A stretch of 64,000 nucleotides of DNA from Ferruginibacter sp050611725 (GCF_050611725.1 NZ_JBODJB010000001.1:1-64000); one strand, 5' to 3'; positions 54,012-62,666 are shown, counted from the stretch's first letter. The notes: generated by a model not told the origin, from the letters alone. Program-made: numbers and translations.

Positions 54012-54640
54012 TGAACTTCTTTGAAATAGAAAATATCGCCTTTAAAATATTGGGTTACCCAATCAGCTATGTTGAGTTGATAGGAACATTGTTTGGTTTG
54101 GCTTCTGTTTACTTTGCTTCAAGGGCAAACATTCTGACTTGGGGAACAGGAATAGTGAATGAAGTTTTTCTTTTCATTTTGTTTTTTCAAATTCAACTGT
54201 ATGCAGATATGTTTCTGCAAATTTATTTTTTTGTTGTAACGCTTTACGGTTGGTATAAATGGAACACAAAGACAAGTGAAAACAAATTATCTGAAATAAG
54301 TTTCAGAAACAAAATATCTCTTGCTGTTACCATTCTAATCGGAACATTGATTTCGGGTTTTCTCTTAACCAATATTCATTTGTATTTGCCAGCGTATTTC
54401 AAAATACAAGCGGCTTATCCTTTCATCGATTCGTTTGTAATGGTTTCAAGTATTGTTGCTACAATCCTACTTGCAAAAAAGAAAATTGAGAACTGGTATT
54501 TATGGATTGCAGTTGATTTGGTTTGTGTTGTTCTCTATTTCAAAAAAGGAGTTTACTTTCTCTCACTTGAATATTTTATTTTTCTTGGACTTGCATCTTA
54601 CGGACTTTATCACTGGAGAAAACAATTAAGGAATGACTAA
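54011..54640 (+). CDS. pnuC: Nicotinamide riboside transporter PnuC
   Basis: The 209-residue inner-membrane protein has seven or so helices. PnuC features: SYVELIGTLFGLASVYFASRANILTWGTGIVNEVFLF, LYADMFLQIYFFVVTLYGWYKWN and the later WYLWIAVDLVCVVLYFKKG. Start overlaps the receptor stop (TGATG) and its end overlaps nadR by 8 bp. Confidence 0.92.
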   Translation: MNFFEIENIAFKILGYPISYVELIGTLFGLASVYFASRANILTWGTGIVNEVFLFILFFQIQLYADMFLQIYFFVVTLYGWYKWNTKTSENKLSEISFRNKISLAVTILIGTLISGFLLTNIHLYLPAYFKIQAAYPFIDSFVMVSSIVATILLAKKKIENWYLWIAVDLVCVVLYFKKGVYFLSLEYFIFLGLASYGLYHWRKQLRND

Positions 54641-55634
54641 AGCATTTGTATTCGGTAAGTTTTTGCCTTTTCACAAAGGACATGAAGCGATGATAAATTT
54701 CGCTTTGAGTAATTGCGACTTTCTCACAGTTTTAGTTTGTTGCAGCGACAAAGAAAATATTCCCGACACAGTTAGAAAGTCATGGATTGAAAAGACATTT
54801 GAAAATGAAAAGAGAGTTGAAGTAAGAACCTTTAACTATTTGGAAAGTGAATTGCCAAACACATCAGAAACTTCCGAATCAGTTTCAAAAATTTGGGCGG
54901 ACATTTTCAAAAAGCAATTGCCTGATTATTCTCTTCTGATTACATCAGAAGAATACGGCAACTTCGTTGCCGCCTTTATGAATATTCAGCACATTGCTTT
55001 TGACATTCCTAAAAAACTTTTTCCTGTTTCGGCCACTGCTGTTCGTAAAGATGTGTTTGCTAATTGGAAATTTTTGCCCGACAGTGTGAAGCCCGACTTT
55101 GCAATTAAGGTTGTGATATTGGGAACTGAATCAACAGGCAAGACAACCTTGACAGAAAAACTTGCAAAGCATTTCAATTGCAATTTGGTTTTAGAAGCAG
55201 CAAGAGAAATTATTGCTAACTCAAACTCTTTCAGCTTTGACGACTTACATCTTGTAGCAACAGAACATGCAAAGAGAATTGGCAAAACTAGTTTAGCCGA
55301 CAGTCCGCTTGTAATTATAGACACCGATATTCACACAACAAAATCCTATTCACGATTCACCTTTGAGAAAGAACTTGAAATAAGTGCTGATATTTACAAT
55401 TCCAATAGAGCAAATATTTATCTTTACCTCAATAACGATGTTGAATATCTGCAAGACGGAACACGATTGAGTGAAGCAGAAAGAAATTTATTAGACCTTT
55501 CACACCGACAAGTTTTGACAGACCATAACATTGACATTTTAGAAATAAAGGGCAACTGGGACGAGAGATTTGAAAAGGCAGTTGAACAAGTAAACAAACT
55601 AATTGCAACGAATGGACAAAAACACTGGGCATAA
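54633..55634 (+). CDS. nadR: NadR-type NMN adenylyltransferase / ribosylnicotinamide kinase
   Basis: The 333-residue bifunctional enzyme has an N-terminal nucleotidyltransferase (VFGKFLPFHKGHEAMI, the HxGH-type site; SATAVRKD ending motif) and a C-terminal P-loop kinase (GTESTGKTTLTEKLAKHF). It phosphorylates nicotinamide riboside and adenylylates NMN to NAD. There is no N-terminal HTH repressor domain as in enteric NadR. Its TAA stop lies inside GGCATAAC, the left box of att-like site 4. Confidence 0.92.
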   Translation: MTKAFVFGKFLPFHKGHEAMINFALSNCDFLTVLVCCSDKENIPDTVRKSWIEKTFENEKRVEVRTFNYLESELPNTSETSESVSKIWADIFKKQLPDYSLLITSEEYGNFVAAFMNIQHIAFDIPKKLFPVSATAVRKDVFANWKFLPDSVKPDFAIKVVILGTESTGKTTLTEKLAKHFNCNLVLEAAREIIANSNSFSFDDLHLVATEHAKRIGKTSLADSPLVIIDTDIHTTKSYSRFTFEKELEISADIYNSNRANIYLYLNNDVEYLQDGTRLSEAERNLLDLSHRQVLTDHNIDILEIKGNWDERFEKAVEQVNKLIATNGQKHWA

Positions 55635-55760
55635 CACTGGTTTGGCAAAAGTGGCGGTTCAGTGCTCCGCAGACACATTTGTGGTTAATCAAAGTTTGGT
55701 TCTCCGCATCAATATTTGTGCTGAAAATCACCACCTTCGCCAAGCCCGAAAAAGTTGATC
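55628..55760 (+). other. attC-like site 4 (133 bp), right end of the array
   Basis: Left GGTTTGGCAAAAGTGG and right CCACCTTCGCCAAGCCC pair; left box GGCATAAC (55628-55635) and right core GTTGATC (55754-55760). Shorter centre than sites 1-3 and little sequence shared with them beyond the layout. Confidence 0.68.
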
Positions 55761-56075
55761 AATAAAACCCTCTCTCATTCTGTGGCTTAGGTCCTTCGGC
55801 ACGTAGGGTTTGCTAGCATTTAAAAAACACAATCAAATAAAGGCTGTAATGAGTCATCAATGTTCATTCATATTCTATCGCCGAAATGCTACGCCTGATA
55901 GCAGCGGATACCCCGGTGAAGGTTTTGCAGCCGGGCCGGTGCCGGAGTAGCAGCGAATAGCAGGACCAAAGCCGATCAGCGGTATTAGTTTGCGTACAAA
56001 AACACTCCAACCTTACCGAAAAACGCATATTCGCTGAAATTTCATTATTTTAGTCGATAATTATTTTACGAAGCA
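55761..56075. other. Intergenic region right of the array
   Basis: No gene seen. Contains the GC-rich structured element at 55881-55983; the remainder is ordinary AT-rich sequence before the DUF4954 gene. Confidence 0.55.
55881..55983. ncRNA. GC-rich structured repeat, possible Bacteroidota Flavo-1-like element
   Basis: CGCCTGATAGCAGCGGATA...GTAGCAGCGAATAGCAGGACC: CCTG (55894-55897) pairs with CAGG (55961-55964), TAGCAGCG occurs twice in direct orientation, and the centre (CCCCGG...GCCGGGCCGG) can form a hairpin. From memory this layout recurs in many Bacteroidota genomes; the Flavo-1 name is a guess. It stands out as the most GC-rich non-coding stretch here. Confidence 0.45.
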
Positions 56076-58193
56076 ATGAATATTATTAAGAAGAAACCTG
56101 TAGAGCAACTCGGCTATGGGTTTGTTGATCCTGAGTTCATTCCCAAAGGGAAAGATGAGTACTACCTCAGGAATATTCAAAATGGCAAATCGGGCAATTA
56201 CAGAAAATTAACTGCGCTTGAAATTCAGGTGTTGGTTAGAAACAGAAATACCTCCGACGACTGGAATAAAATATTTGTATCGGAAAAATTTAATCCGGAA
56301 CTGGTTAAGAATTGTCAGTTTTACGGTTTGATACGCATTGGTAAATTAGAACCGCTGTATCTTGAATTTCATAACCTGCGTATGCCGGTTGGTTTATACA
56401 ACAGTACCATCATCAGCTCCGATTTTGGCGATAATGTTTGTATTGATAATGTGAACTGTTTGAGTAGATACATTATTGGTAACGATGTAATGATCGCTAA
56501 TGTAAATGAACTGGCTACTACCGATAAAGCAAAATTTGGTAATGGCATTTTAAATGATGGTGAAGATGAGAAATACAGAGTGTGGATGGAATTGTGCAAT
56601 GAGAATGGTGGTAGAAAAGTGATTTTGTTCGACGGTATGCTTACAGGTGATGCATACCTGTGGAGCCGGTATAGAGACGATGTGGCCCTGATGGAAAAAT
56701 TTAAAAAATTTACCGAAAACAAATTTGATACAAGAAGGGGTTATTACGGAAGAATACAAGACAGAACCGTTATAAAAAACTGTAAGATCATTAAAGATGT
56801 GAATATTGGTAGTGATGCGTATTTGAAAGGGGCGAATAAATTAAAAAATCTTACCATTAACAGCGATAAAAACCGCACTACACAAATTGGTGAAGGTTGC
56901 GAAGTGGTGAATGGTATTGTTGGTTATGGTTGCAGAATTTTTTATGGTGTAAAGGCGGTGCGTTTTGTAATGGCCTCACATTCGCAATTAAAATATGGTG
57001 CAAGATTATTGAACTCTTATCTTGGCAACAACTCTACCATTTCCTGTTGTGAGGTATTGAACTCATTGATATTTCCGGCACACGAACAACACCATAACAA
57101 TTCATTTTTATGTGCTTCGCTGATCATGGGGCAAAGTAATATGGCGGCGGGTGCTACCATTGGCAGTAATCATAATAGTCGTGCTGCAGATGGTGAGATC
57201 ATTGCCGGTCGTGGCTTTTGGCCGGGACTTTGCGTTAGCTTGAAGCACAATTCGAAGTTTGCTTCGTTCACCATTTTAGCTAAAGGAGATTTTCCTGCAG
57301 AAGTGAATATACCCGTTCCGTTTAGTTTGGTGGTAAATGATGTATCGAAAGATAATTTAGTGATACTGCCGGGCTACTGGTTCCTGTATAATATGTATGC
57401 ACTGGAACGCAATTCGAAAAAATATATAGACAGGGACAGACGCACTGAAAAGATACAAAACATCGAATTCGATTATCTGGCTCCCGATACGGTCAATGAA
57501 ATGTTTGACAGTTTGAAACTATTACAATCGTTAAAGCCTGATAGTAATGGTACGGCAGAAGTTGCTAACTGGGAAAATTCCGACAGAAAAACACTGATCA
57601 TAAAAGTTCCGAAAGCTATTGAGGTATTTACGGCACTGATAGAATATTATGGTGTGAACGAAATATTCAATCATATAGAAAACAATAAGATCAAAACCTT
57701 TGATGAATTAAAGAAAACACTGTCTGCAAAAATTCATAGAAGCGACTGGTTAAACATTGGCGGGCAATTGATACAAAAAACAGTTGTGGATACTTTTAAG
57801 ATAAACGTAAAAAAAGACAAGATAAAAGGCTGGGATGATGTGCATAATTTTTATAGAAAAGAAGGCGCCGCTTATTCAAAAGATAAACTTGATCATGCTT
57901 ACACTTCGTTATTGGAAATTTTAAAAATAACGCCTAAACAATTTACACCGGAATTGTTTAAACAATTACTGCTGAAGTATGTGAGAACAAAAGAAGGTTT
58001 ATGCAAAAGCATTTACAATAGTCGTGCAAAAGACTACAGCAGCGACTTTAGAAAAATGGTATATGAAACAACCGAGGAAATGAATAAAGTAATTGGCAGA
58101 TTGGAAGACAATGCATTTATTCAACAGGAAATGGCTGAGCTGGATGAAACAAAAAAGAAAATAAACTCATTGATCAAAAAATTCAAATTATAA
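56076..58193 (+). CDS. DUF4954 left-handed beta-helix protein
   Basis: The 705-residue cytosolic protein opens with a conserved helical segment (RKLTALEIQVLVRNRNTSDDW), then a left-handed beta-helix built from hexapeptide-like turns (about 70-440: ISSDFGDNVCIDNVNCLSRYIIGNDVMIANV; SMLGQSNMAAGATIGSNHNSRAADGEIIAGRGFWPGLCVSLKHN...). The C-terminal ~250 residues are helical. This fits DUF4954, typical of Bacteroidota. A sugar- or nucleotide-sugar-linked transferase role is suggested by the fold but not known. Followed by a PPIase gene after 3 bp. Confidence 0.82.
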   Translation: MNIIKKKPVEQLGYGFVDPEFIPKGKDEYYLRNIQNGKSGNYRKLTALEIQVLVRNRNTSDDWNKIFVSEKFNPELVKNCQFYGLIRIGKLEPLYLEFHNLRMPVGLYNSTIISSDFGDNVCIDNVNCLSRYIIGNDVMIANVNELATTDKAKFGNGILNDGEDEKYRVWMELCNENGGRKVILFDGMLTGDAYLWSRYRDDVALMEKFKKFTENKFDTRRGYYGRIQDRTVIKNCKIIKDVNIGSDAYLKGANKLKNLTINSDKNRTTQIGEGCEVVNGIVGYGCRIFYGVKAVRFVMASHSQLKYGARLLNSYLGNNSTISCCEVLNSLIFPAHEQHHNNSFLCASLIMGQSNMAAGATIGSNHNSRAADGEIIAGRGFWPGLCVSLKHNSKFASFTILAKGDFPAEVNIPVPFSLVVNDVSKDNLVILPGYWFLYNMYALERNSKKYIDRDRRTEKIQNIEFDYLAPDTVNEMFDSLKLLQSLKPDSNGTAEVANWENSDRKTLIIKVPKAIEVFTALIEYYGVNEIFNHIENNKIKTFDELKKTLSAKIHRSDWLNIGGQLIQKTVVDTFKINVKKDKIKGWDDVHNFYRKEGAAYSKDKLDHAYTSLLEILKITPKQFTPELFKQLLLKYVRTKEGLCKSIYNSRAKDYSSDFRKMVYETTEEMNKVIGRLEDNAFIQQEMAELDETKKKINSLIKKFKL

Positions 58194-58196
58194 ATT

Positions 58197-58826
58197 TTGA
58201 AAAAACTGTTCGTACTATTTGTATTGGTATTACTATGCAGCAATACTTTTTCTCAAAATCTGGCCACTATAAAAAAAGAACTGGAGGCAACCGATAATCC
58301 GCTTGGTTACGTAAAATACAAACTGAAGAAAAAATATGTGATAGACACTATTACTGTTTTAAGCACAACAGAGTTTCTCGGCGTTGCCGATAGCCTTGCT
58401 TACAAAGGCAAGGTGGGTAAGGTTTACGGGCCTTTTAAAAAAGGAAATTATCTGATAAAAGTGCTTGCTAAATTGCCCAACACATTTTATCATGTTAGCC
58501 ATATTGTATTAGACACGGCTATCTTCAGAGAAAAATTTGCTGAAAATTTAGCTGATACGATCATTAGTAAAATAAAAACCGGCAGATCAACTTTTGCAAA
58601 TATGGCCAAAACTTACAGCTCCGATAATGTTTCATCTGGCAAAGGCGGCGACTTGGGTTGGTTTATAAGAGGTTTTATGCTCCCTCAATTAGATGATGCT
58701 ATAGCTACACACAAAAAAGGAGAAATATTTAAAGTATGGACAGATATTGGGCTGCACATTGTAACTATCACTGACAAACCAAAAGAGGATAATGGTTTTG
58801 CGCTGCTGCTACGAGTGTTACTTTAA
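58197..58826 (+). CDS. Parvulin-type peptidyl-prolyl isomerase, exported
   Basis: The 209-residue protein has a signal peptide (KKLFVLFVLVLLCSNTFSQ) and a PpiC-type rotamase domain (about 98-200: HVSHIVLDTAIFREKFAEN, FANMAKTYSSDNVSSGKGGDLGWFIRGFMLPQLDDAI, HIVTITDKPKE). Starts with TTG (58197); no ATG precedes the signal peptide. It lies 3 bp after DUF4954 and is probably co-translated. It would assist folding of periplasmic or outer-membrane proteins. Confidence 0.83.
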   Translation: MKKLFVLFVLVLLCSNTFSQNLATIKKELEATDNPLGYVKYKLKKKYVIDTITVLSTTEFLGVADSLAYKGKVGKVYGPFKKGNYLIKVLAKLPNTFYHVSHIVLDTAIFREKFAENLADTIISKIKTGRSTFANMAKTYSSDNVSSGKGGDLGWFIRGFMLPQLDDAIATHKKGEIFKVWTDIGLHIVTITDKPKEDNGFALLLRVLL

Positions 58827-58860
58827 TTCGGGCAAGTTGCAAGCTCAATAAAGTTTTCGA

Positions 58861-59364
58861 CTATCGAGATTCCCTGTTCCGCATCATTTCACCGTAATTT
58901 AATTTTTGTGACAGAGCGGATACTGCCATTGCAATACGTTTGGTTTTTGTGGCGTCGGTTTTTGCAGCATCTATCCATTTACTGAAATAATTTTGCATAG
59001 ACCTTGTTTGTGTTTTAAAAAATGCCAAGGCATCCGGATCATCTTCCAAACAATCCATAAATTCTCTATTGAGCTCGTAAGTTGTTTTATCCAATGCCAA
59101 TTGTACGTTCAACATAGCCCCTTTTCTTTTACCGATCCCTTTTCTGATAGCCGCATTTAAAGGCATTATTAGATCGCCTCCTCCCATGGGTAATAAAGAA
59201 ATACCATTGAAAGCAAAATCGTCTAACTTACCTTTTACCCTGAACCCTTTCTTATCTGCGGAGTAAAGCTGAACAGCTATATCTGCGGGGATGGTAATAT
59301 ATGTCCAGCCCGTCTTTTCTCCTTGCTTCGCAAACTGCAAAATGGTCGTTGTAAATTTTACCAT
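58861..59364 (-). CDS. YdeI/OmpD-associated family protein with DUF1905 domain
   Basis: The 167-residue protein has an N-terminal DUF1905 beta-barrel-like domain (GWTYITIPADIAVQL, VKGKLDDFAFNGISLLPMGGGDLIMPLNAAIRKGIGKRKG) and a helical C-terminal YdeI-like segment (ALAFFKTQTRSMQNYFSKWIDAAKTDATKTKRIAMAVSAL). Cytosolic; function unknown. Confidence 0.83.
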   Translation of the reverse strand: MVKFTTTILQFAKQGEKTGWTYITIPADIAVQLYSADKKGFRVKGKLDDFAFNGISLLPMGGGDLIMPLNAAIRKGIGKRKGAMLNVQLALDKTTYELNREFMDCLEDDPDALAFFKTQTRSMQNYFSKWIDAAKTDATKTKRIAMAVSALSQKLNYGEMMRNRESR

Positions 59365-59383
59365 AATGACATTACATTGATTA

Positions 59384-59412
59384 TTGACGTAAAAAACAAA
59401 GCTATATCTTTG
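59384..59412 (+). promoter_or_regulatory. Promoter of the aguB-aguA unit
   Basis: TTG (59384-59386), an 18-base spacer, and TATCTTTG (59405-59412) fit the Bacteroidota -33/-7 consensus well; the aguB ATG follows 19 bases after the box. Confidence 0.65.
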
Positions 59413-59430
59413 TCATCTTAAAAAAATGAT

Positions 59431-60306
59431 ATGGCAAAAGTAAATATTGCATTGGTACAAATGAGCTGTGTGGCCGATAAGCAAACGAATTTAAACAAGG
59501 CTATTGCTAAGGTAAAAGAAGCTGCAAAAAAGGGAGCACAAATTGTTTGTCTGCAGGAACTTTTTACCTCATTATATTTTTGTGATACGGAAGATTACGA
59601 GCATTTTAAATTAGCAGAATCTATCCCTGGTGCATCTACCGATGCGTTGAGCAAAGTAGCTGCGGAAGAAGGGGTTGTAATTATTGCATCGCTTTTTGAA
59701 AAAAGAACACAAGGTTTGTATCATAACACAACTGCTGTTATTGACGCTGATGGAAAATATTTAGGGAAGTACAGAAAAATGCACATACCTGATGATCCGG
59801 CTTTTTACGAAAAATTTTATTTTACTCCGGGTGATCTTGGATATAAAATATTCAAAACAAAATTTGCAACTTTTGGTGTGTTGATCTGTTGGGATCAATG
59901 GTATCCGGAAGCTGCAAGAATTACGGCTTTGATGGGAGCTGAAATCTTATTTTATCCAACCGCAATTGGTTGGGCTACTTCGCAAGATGAAGCAACGAAT
60001 ACCGAGCAATACAATGCATGGCAAACCATACAACGCAGTCATGCTGTTGCAAACGGTGTGCATGTGGTAAGTGTTAACAGGGTTGGTTTTGAACAGAATG
60101 GCGCTATGAAATTCTGGGGTGGATCTTTTGTTTCGAATCCGTTTGGCACATTGTTATACAAAGCATCTCACGAAGAGGAAGAAGTTGCAATTGTAGAAAT
60201 TGATACAGCTAAAACAGATAGTTACAGGACACACTGGCCTTTTTTAAGGGACAGAAGAATTGACAGCTATCAACCAATTACAAAAAGATTTATTGACGAG
60301 GATTAA
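59431..60306 (+). CDS. aguB: N-carbamoylputrescine amidase (nitrilase superfamily)
   Basis: The 291-residue enzyme has the Glu-Lys-Cys triad: E in CLQELFTSLYF, K in YRKMHIPDDP, C in LICWDQWYPEAAR. The segment FYEKFYFTPGD and the following FWGGSFVSNPFG are typical of AguB. It hydrolyses N-carbamoylputrescine to putrescine, CO2 and ammonia. The neighbouring agmatine deiminase supplies its substrate. Confidence 0.93.
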   Translation: MAKVNIALVQMSCVADKQTNLNKAIAKVKEAAKKGAQIVCLQELFTSLYFCDTEDYEHFKLAESIPGASTDALSKVAAEEGVVIIASLFEKRTQGLYHNTTAVIDADGKYLGKYRKMHIPDDPAFYEKFYFTPGDLGYKIFKTKFATFGVLICWDQWYPEAARITALMGAEILFYPTAIGWATSQDEATNTEQYNAWQTIQRSHAVANGVHVVSVNRVGFEQNGAMKFWGGSFVSNPFGTLLYKASHEEEEVAIVEIDTAKTDSYRTHWPFLRDRRIDSYQPITKRFIDED

Positions 60307-60314
60307 CCCCCTCC

Positions 60315-60428
60315 GCCCCCTAAAGGGGAGTTATAGAAAGGGTAATCAAATAAATAAAAATCTCAAAATAATAAGTGAATAAAAATAAATTAGAATCGTC
60401 AAATAACTCCCCTTTAGGGGACGGGGGC
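60315..60428. repeat. Palindromic repeat pair spanning the aguB-aguA junction
   Basis: GCCCCCTAAAGGGGAGTTAT (60315-60334) is complementary to ATAACTCCCCTTTAGGGG (60403-60420). The right arm and following GACGGGGGC lie inside the aguA reading frame. Each arm is itself partly palindromic (CCCCTAAAGGGG). Words of this kind recur in Bacteroidota genomes. Confidence 0.75.
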
Positions 60429-61466
60429 AAAACTCCTGCTGAACTAGGCTACTACTTCCCTGCCGAATTTGCTCTGCATGAAGCGATGTGGTTGAGCTGG
60501 CCTCATAAAGAAGCATCATGGCCGGGAAAGATCGCTGAAATATATCCTTACTATTGCGAATTTATAAAAGAGGTAAGCAAGAGCGAAATAGTACGTATCA
60601 ATGTGGCTGATGAAGCCATGAGACAATTTGCTTTAGGTCATTTAAAAAAAGCTGCTGCCGATATTTCAAGAATTGAATTTTATTTTCACCCTACCAATGA
60701 TGCATGGTGCAGAGATCACGGACCGGCATTTTTAATTAACCCATCTGCAAAAGAAAAAAAAATAATTGTTGATTGGAATTACAATGCATGGGGAAATAAA
60801 TATCCACCTTTCGATCTGGATGATGTGGTGCCAACTCTGATCGGTAAACATTTTAATATACCGGTATATCATCCGGGTATTGTTATGGAAGGCGGTTCGG
60901 TGGAATTTAATGGAAAAGGAACTATACTTACTTCGAAAGCATGTTTATTAAATAAGAATCGAAATCCGCATTTAAATCAGGAACAAATAGAGAAATACTT
61001 GTATGATTATTATGGCGCTGAACAGATCTTATGGGTGGATGAAGGTATTGTTGGTGATGATACCGATGGCCATATTGATGACACCGTTCGTTTTGTAAAT
61101 GAAGATACCGTATTGACTGTTATTGAAACAGATAAACAAGATGAGAATTACGAACTGTTACAAGACAATTTGCATCAACTAAAAAAAATGCGTTTATTAA
61201 ATGGCAAACAATTGAATATTGTTGAACTACCCATGCCCGATGCGGTGATATATGAAAACCAACGGCTACCTGCATCATACGCCAATTTCTATATTGCCAA
61301 TCATGCAGTGATCGTTCCTACGTTCAGGTGTAAAAAAGATGACGAAGCGTTACAGATCATACAATCTTGTTTCAAAAACAGAGCAGTTGTTGGTATTGAT
61401 TCTACCGAGATCATTTGGGGATTGGGCAGTTTTCATTGTTTGAGCCAGCAAGAACCAGCAGTTTAA
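60375..61466 (+). CDS. aguA: Agmatine deiminase
   Basis: The 363-residue guanidine-modifying enzyme matches the family from ELGYYFPAEFALHEAMWLSWPHKEASW onward: PTNDAWCRDHGP, MEGGSVEFNGKG, DGHIDDTVRF and the catalytic Cys in GSFHCLSQQ near the end. It converts agmatine to N-carbamoylputrescine. The only in-frame start after a stop codon (60372-60374) is GTG 60375, making residues 8-24 (NNSPLGDGGKTPAELG) a translation of the palindromic repeat. It follows aguB by 68 bp. Confidence 0.92.
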   Translation: MNKNKLESSNNSPLGDGGKTPAELGYYFPAEFALHEAMWLSWPHKEASWPGKIAEIYPYYCEFIKEVSKSEIVRINVADEAMRQFALGHLKKAAADISRIEFYFHPTNDAWCRDHGPAFLINPSAKEKKIIVDWNYNAWGNKYPPFDLDDVVPTLIGKHFNIPVYHPGIVMEGGSVEFNGKGTILTSKACLLNKNRNPHLNQEQIEKYLYDYYGAEQILWVDEGIVGDDTDGHIDDTVRFVNEDTVLTVIETDKQDENYELLQDNLHQLKKMRLLNGKQLNIVELPMPDAVIYENQRLPASYANFYIANHAVIVPTFRCKKDDEALQIIQSCFKNRAVVGIDSTEIIWGLGSFHCLSQQEPAV

Positions 61467-61633
61467 TTTACGATTTTCCAAACTTTGAAGGATAAGCACA
61501 AATAGAACCAGCTTTAATTTAATGAAATCGTACATCGTACATCCCAAATCGTAAATTAAACTGAACTGTTGGAATCATAGTGAATCCCATATTATTGATC
61601 TTTTATTAACTTTTCAATTCATATATTTAGTAC

Positions 61634-62593
61634 ATGAAAAACTTTACAAAACTACTCTCCGTACTATTTTTTACAATTATAGCTTTGCAGGTATCTGCAC
61701 AGAAAAAAGATTTTTCTGCGGTAGATAATTATGTAAAAAGCTTGGGTTCACTTGATACATTAAATATGGGTACCATTAGTTATGTAATTACAAAAAAGTT
61801 TCCTGATAATTTAGATAAAGTGAGAGCCATTTTTGACTGGATAGCATACAATATCAATTTCGATCTTAAAGCTGCAAAAGCAAATAATAATGATAAAAGC
61901 GGTTCGGATATTATTTTAAAAACAAGAAAAGCAACAGCAGCAGGTTATGCCGCACTGTTTCAGGATATGTGCAGTGTGGTAAAAATAAGATGCCTTACTG
62001 TTGATGGTTGGGTAAAAAATAATGTTGAACAAATTGGCGAAAAGCCGGATGAGTTCAATCACACATGGGCAGTGGTACAATTAGGGCAGAGCCCGGAAAC
62101 ATGGTTTTATGTAGATCCTACCTGGGGCAGTGGCTACACCGATGAAAAAATGACCACCTACACTAAAAGTTTTAATGATAATTATTTCTTCGCCAACAAA
62201 ACCATTTTCAACTTTCAACATTTTCCCGATAATATGGCCTGGCAATTAGGTAACGGATCAAAAAACATTAAGGAATTCATCAATACACCGTTAGTAAAAG
62301 AAACGGCATATAATGTTGGATTAAGTTCTTACGCTCCCGACAATGGATACATTAAAACCAAATCGAGTAAAGCAGTTCAGTTCTCTATAAAAATTTCTGA
62401 CACAGTGAATGTGCAAATTGTATCGCTTGTAATTGGTCCGGAAAAAAAGAAAAAAACCAAAACAGTTGACTATACTTTTACAGAGGGTAAAATTTTGTTC
62501 AGTTATAAATTCGATGAGGAAGATACCTACCCTGTTACCGTTTTGATCAACAATAAACCTGTACTTGCTTATTTTGCAGAAGTGGTTGAATAA
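61634..62593 (+). CDS. Secreted transglutaminase-like protein lacking the catalytic Cys
   Basis: The 319-residue protein has a signal peptide (LLSVLFFTIIALQVSAQ). The transglutaminase-like core is clear: VRAIFDWIAYNINFD, then TRKATAAGYAALFQDMCSVVKIRCLTVDGW, His in FNHTWAVVQL and Asp in FYVDPTWGS. In active members the third segment reads G-V-C-(D/E)-GYA; here it is A-T-A-A-GYA, so the nucleophilic Cys is Ala. His and Asp are kept. Probably a binding or structural pseudoenzyme. Confidence 0.85.
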   Translation: MKNFTKLLSVLFFTIIALQVSAQKKDFSAVDNYVKSLGSLDTLNMGTISYVITKKFPDNLDKVRAIFDWIAYNINFDLKAAKANNNDKSGSDIILKTRKATAAGYAALFQDMCSVVKIRCLTVDGWVKNNVEQIGEKPDEFNHTWAVVQLGQSPETWFYVDPTWGSGYTDEKMTTYTKSFNDNYFFANKTIFNFQHFPDNMAWQLGNGSKNIKEFINTPLVKETAYNVGLSSYAPDNGYIKTKSSKAVQFSIKISDTVNVQIVSLVIGPEKKKKTKTVDYTFTEGKILFSYKFDEEDTYPVTVLINNKPVLAYFAEVVE

Positions 62594-62666
62594 ACGATTT
62601 AACAATACTTTATTATACAAGGAGTATCATTTCGTATTTACATTTGGTTTATAAATTTAAAACAAA

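Noticed and set aside
49909..55760. att-like elements considered as simple Rho-independent terminators
   Set aside because: Stems are split by 70-150 base centres, lack T-tracts, and share core boxes and internal sequence.
48992..55760. Array considered as a transposon or prophage remnant
   Set aside because: No transposase, integrase, phage gene or flanking target-site duplication is visible in the window.
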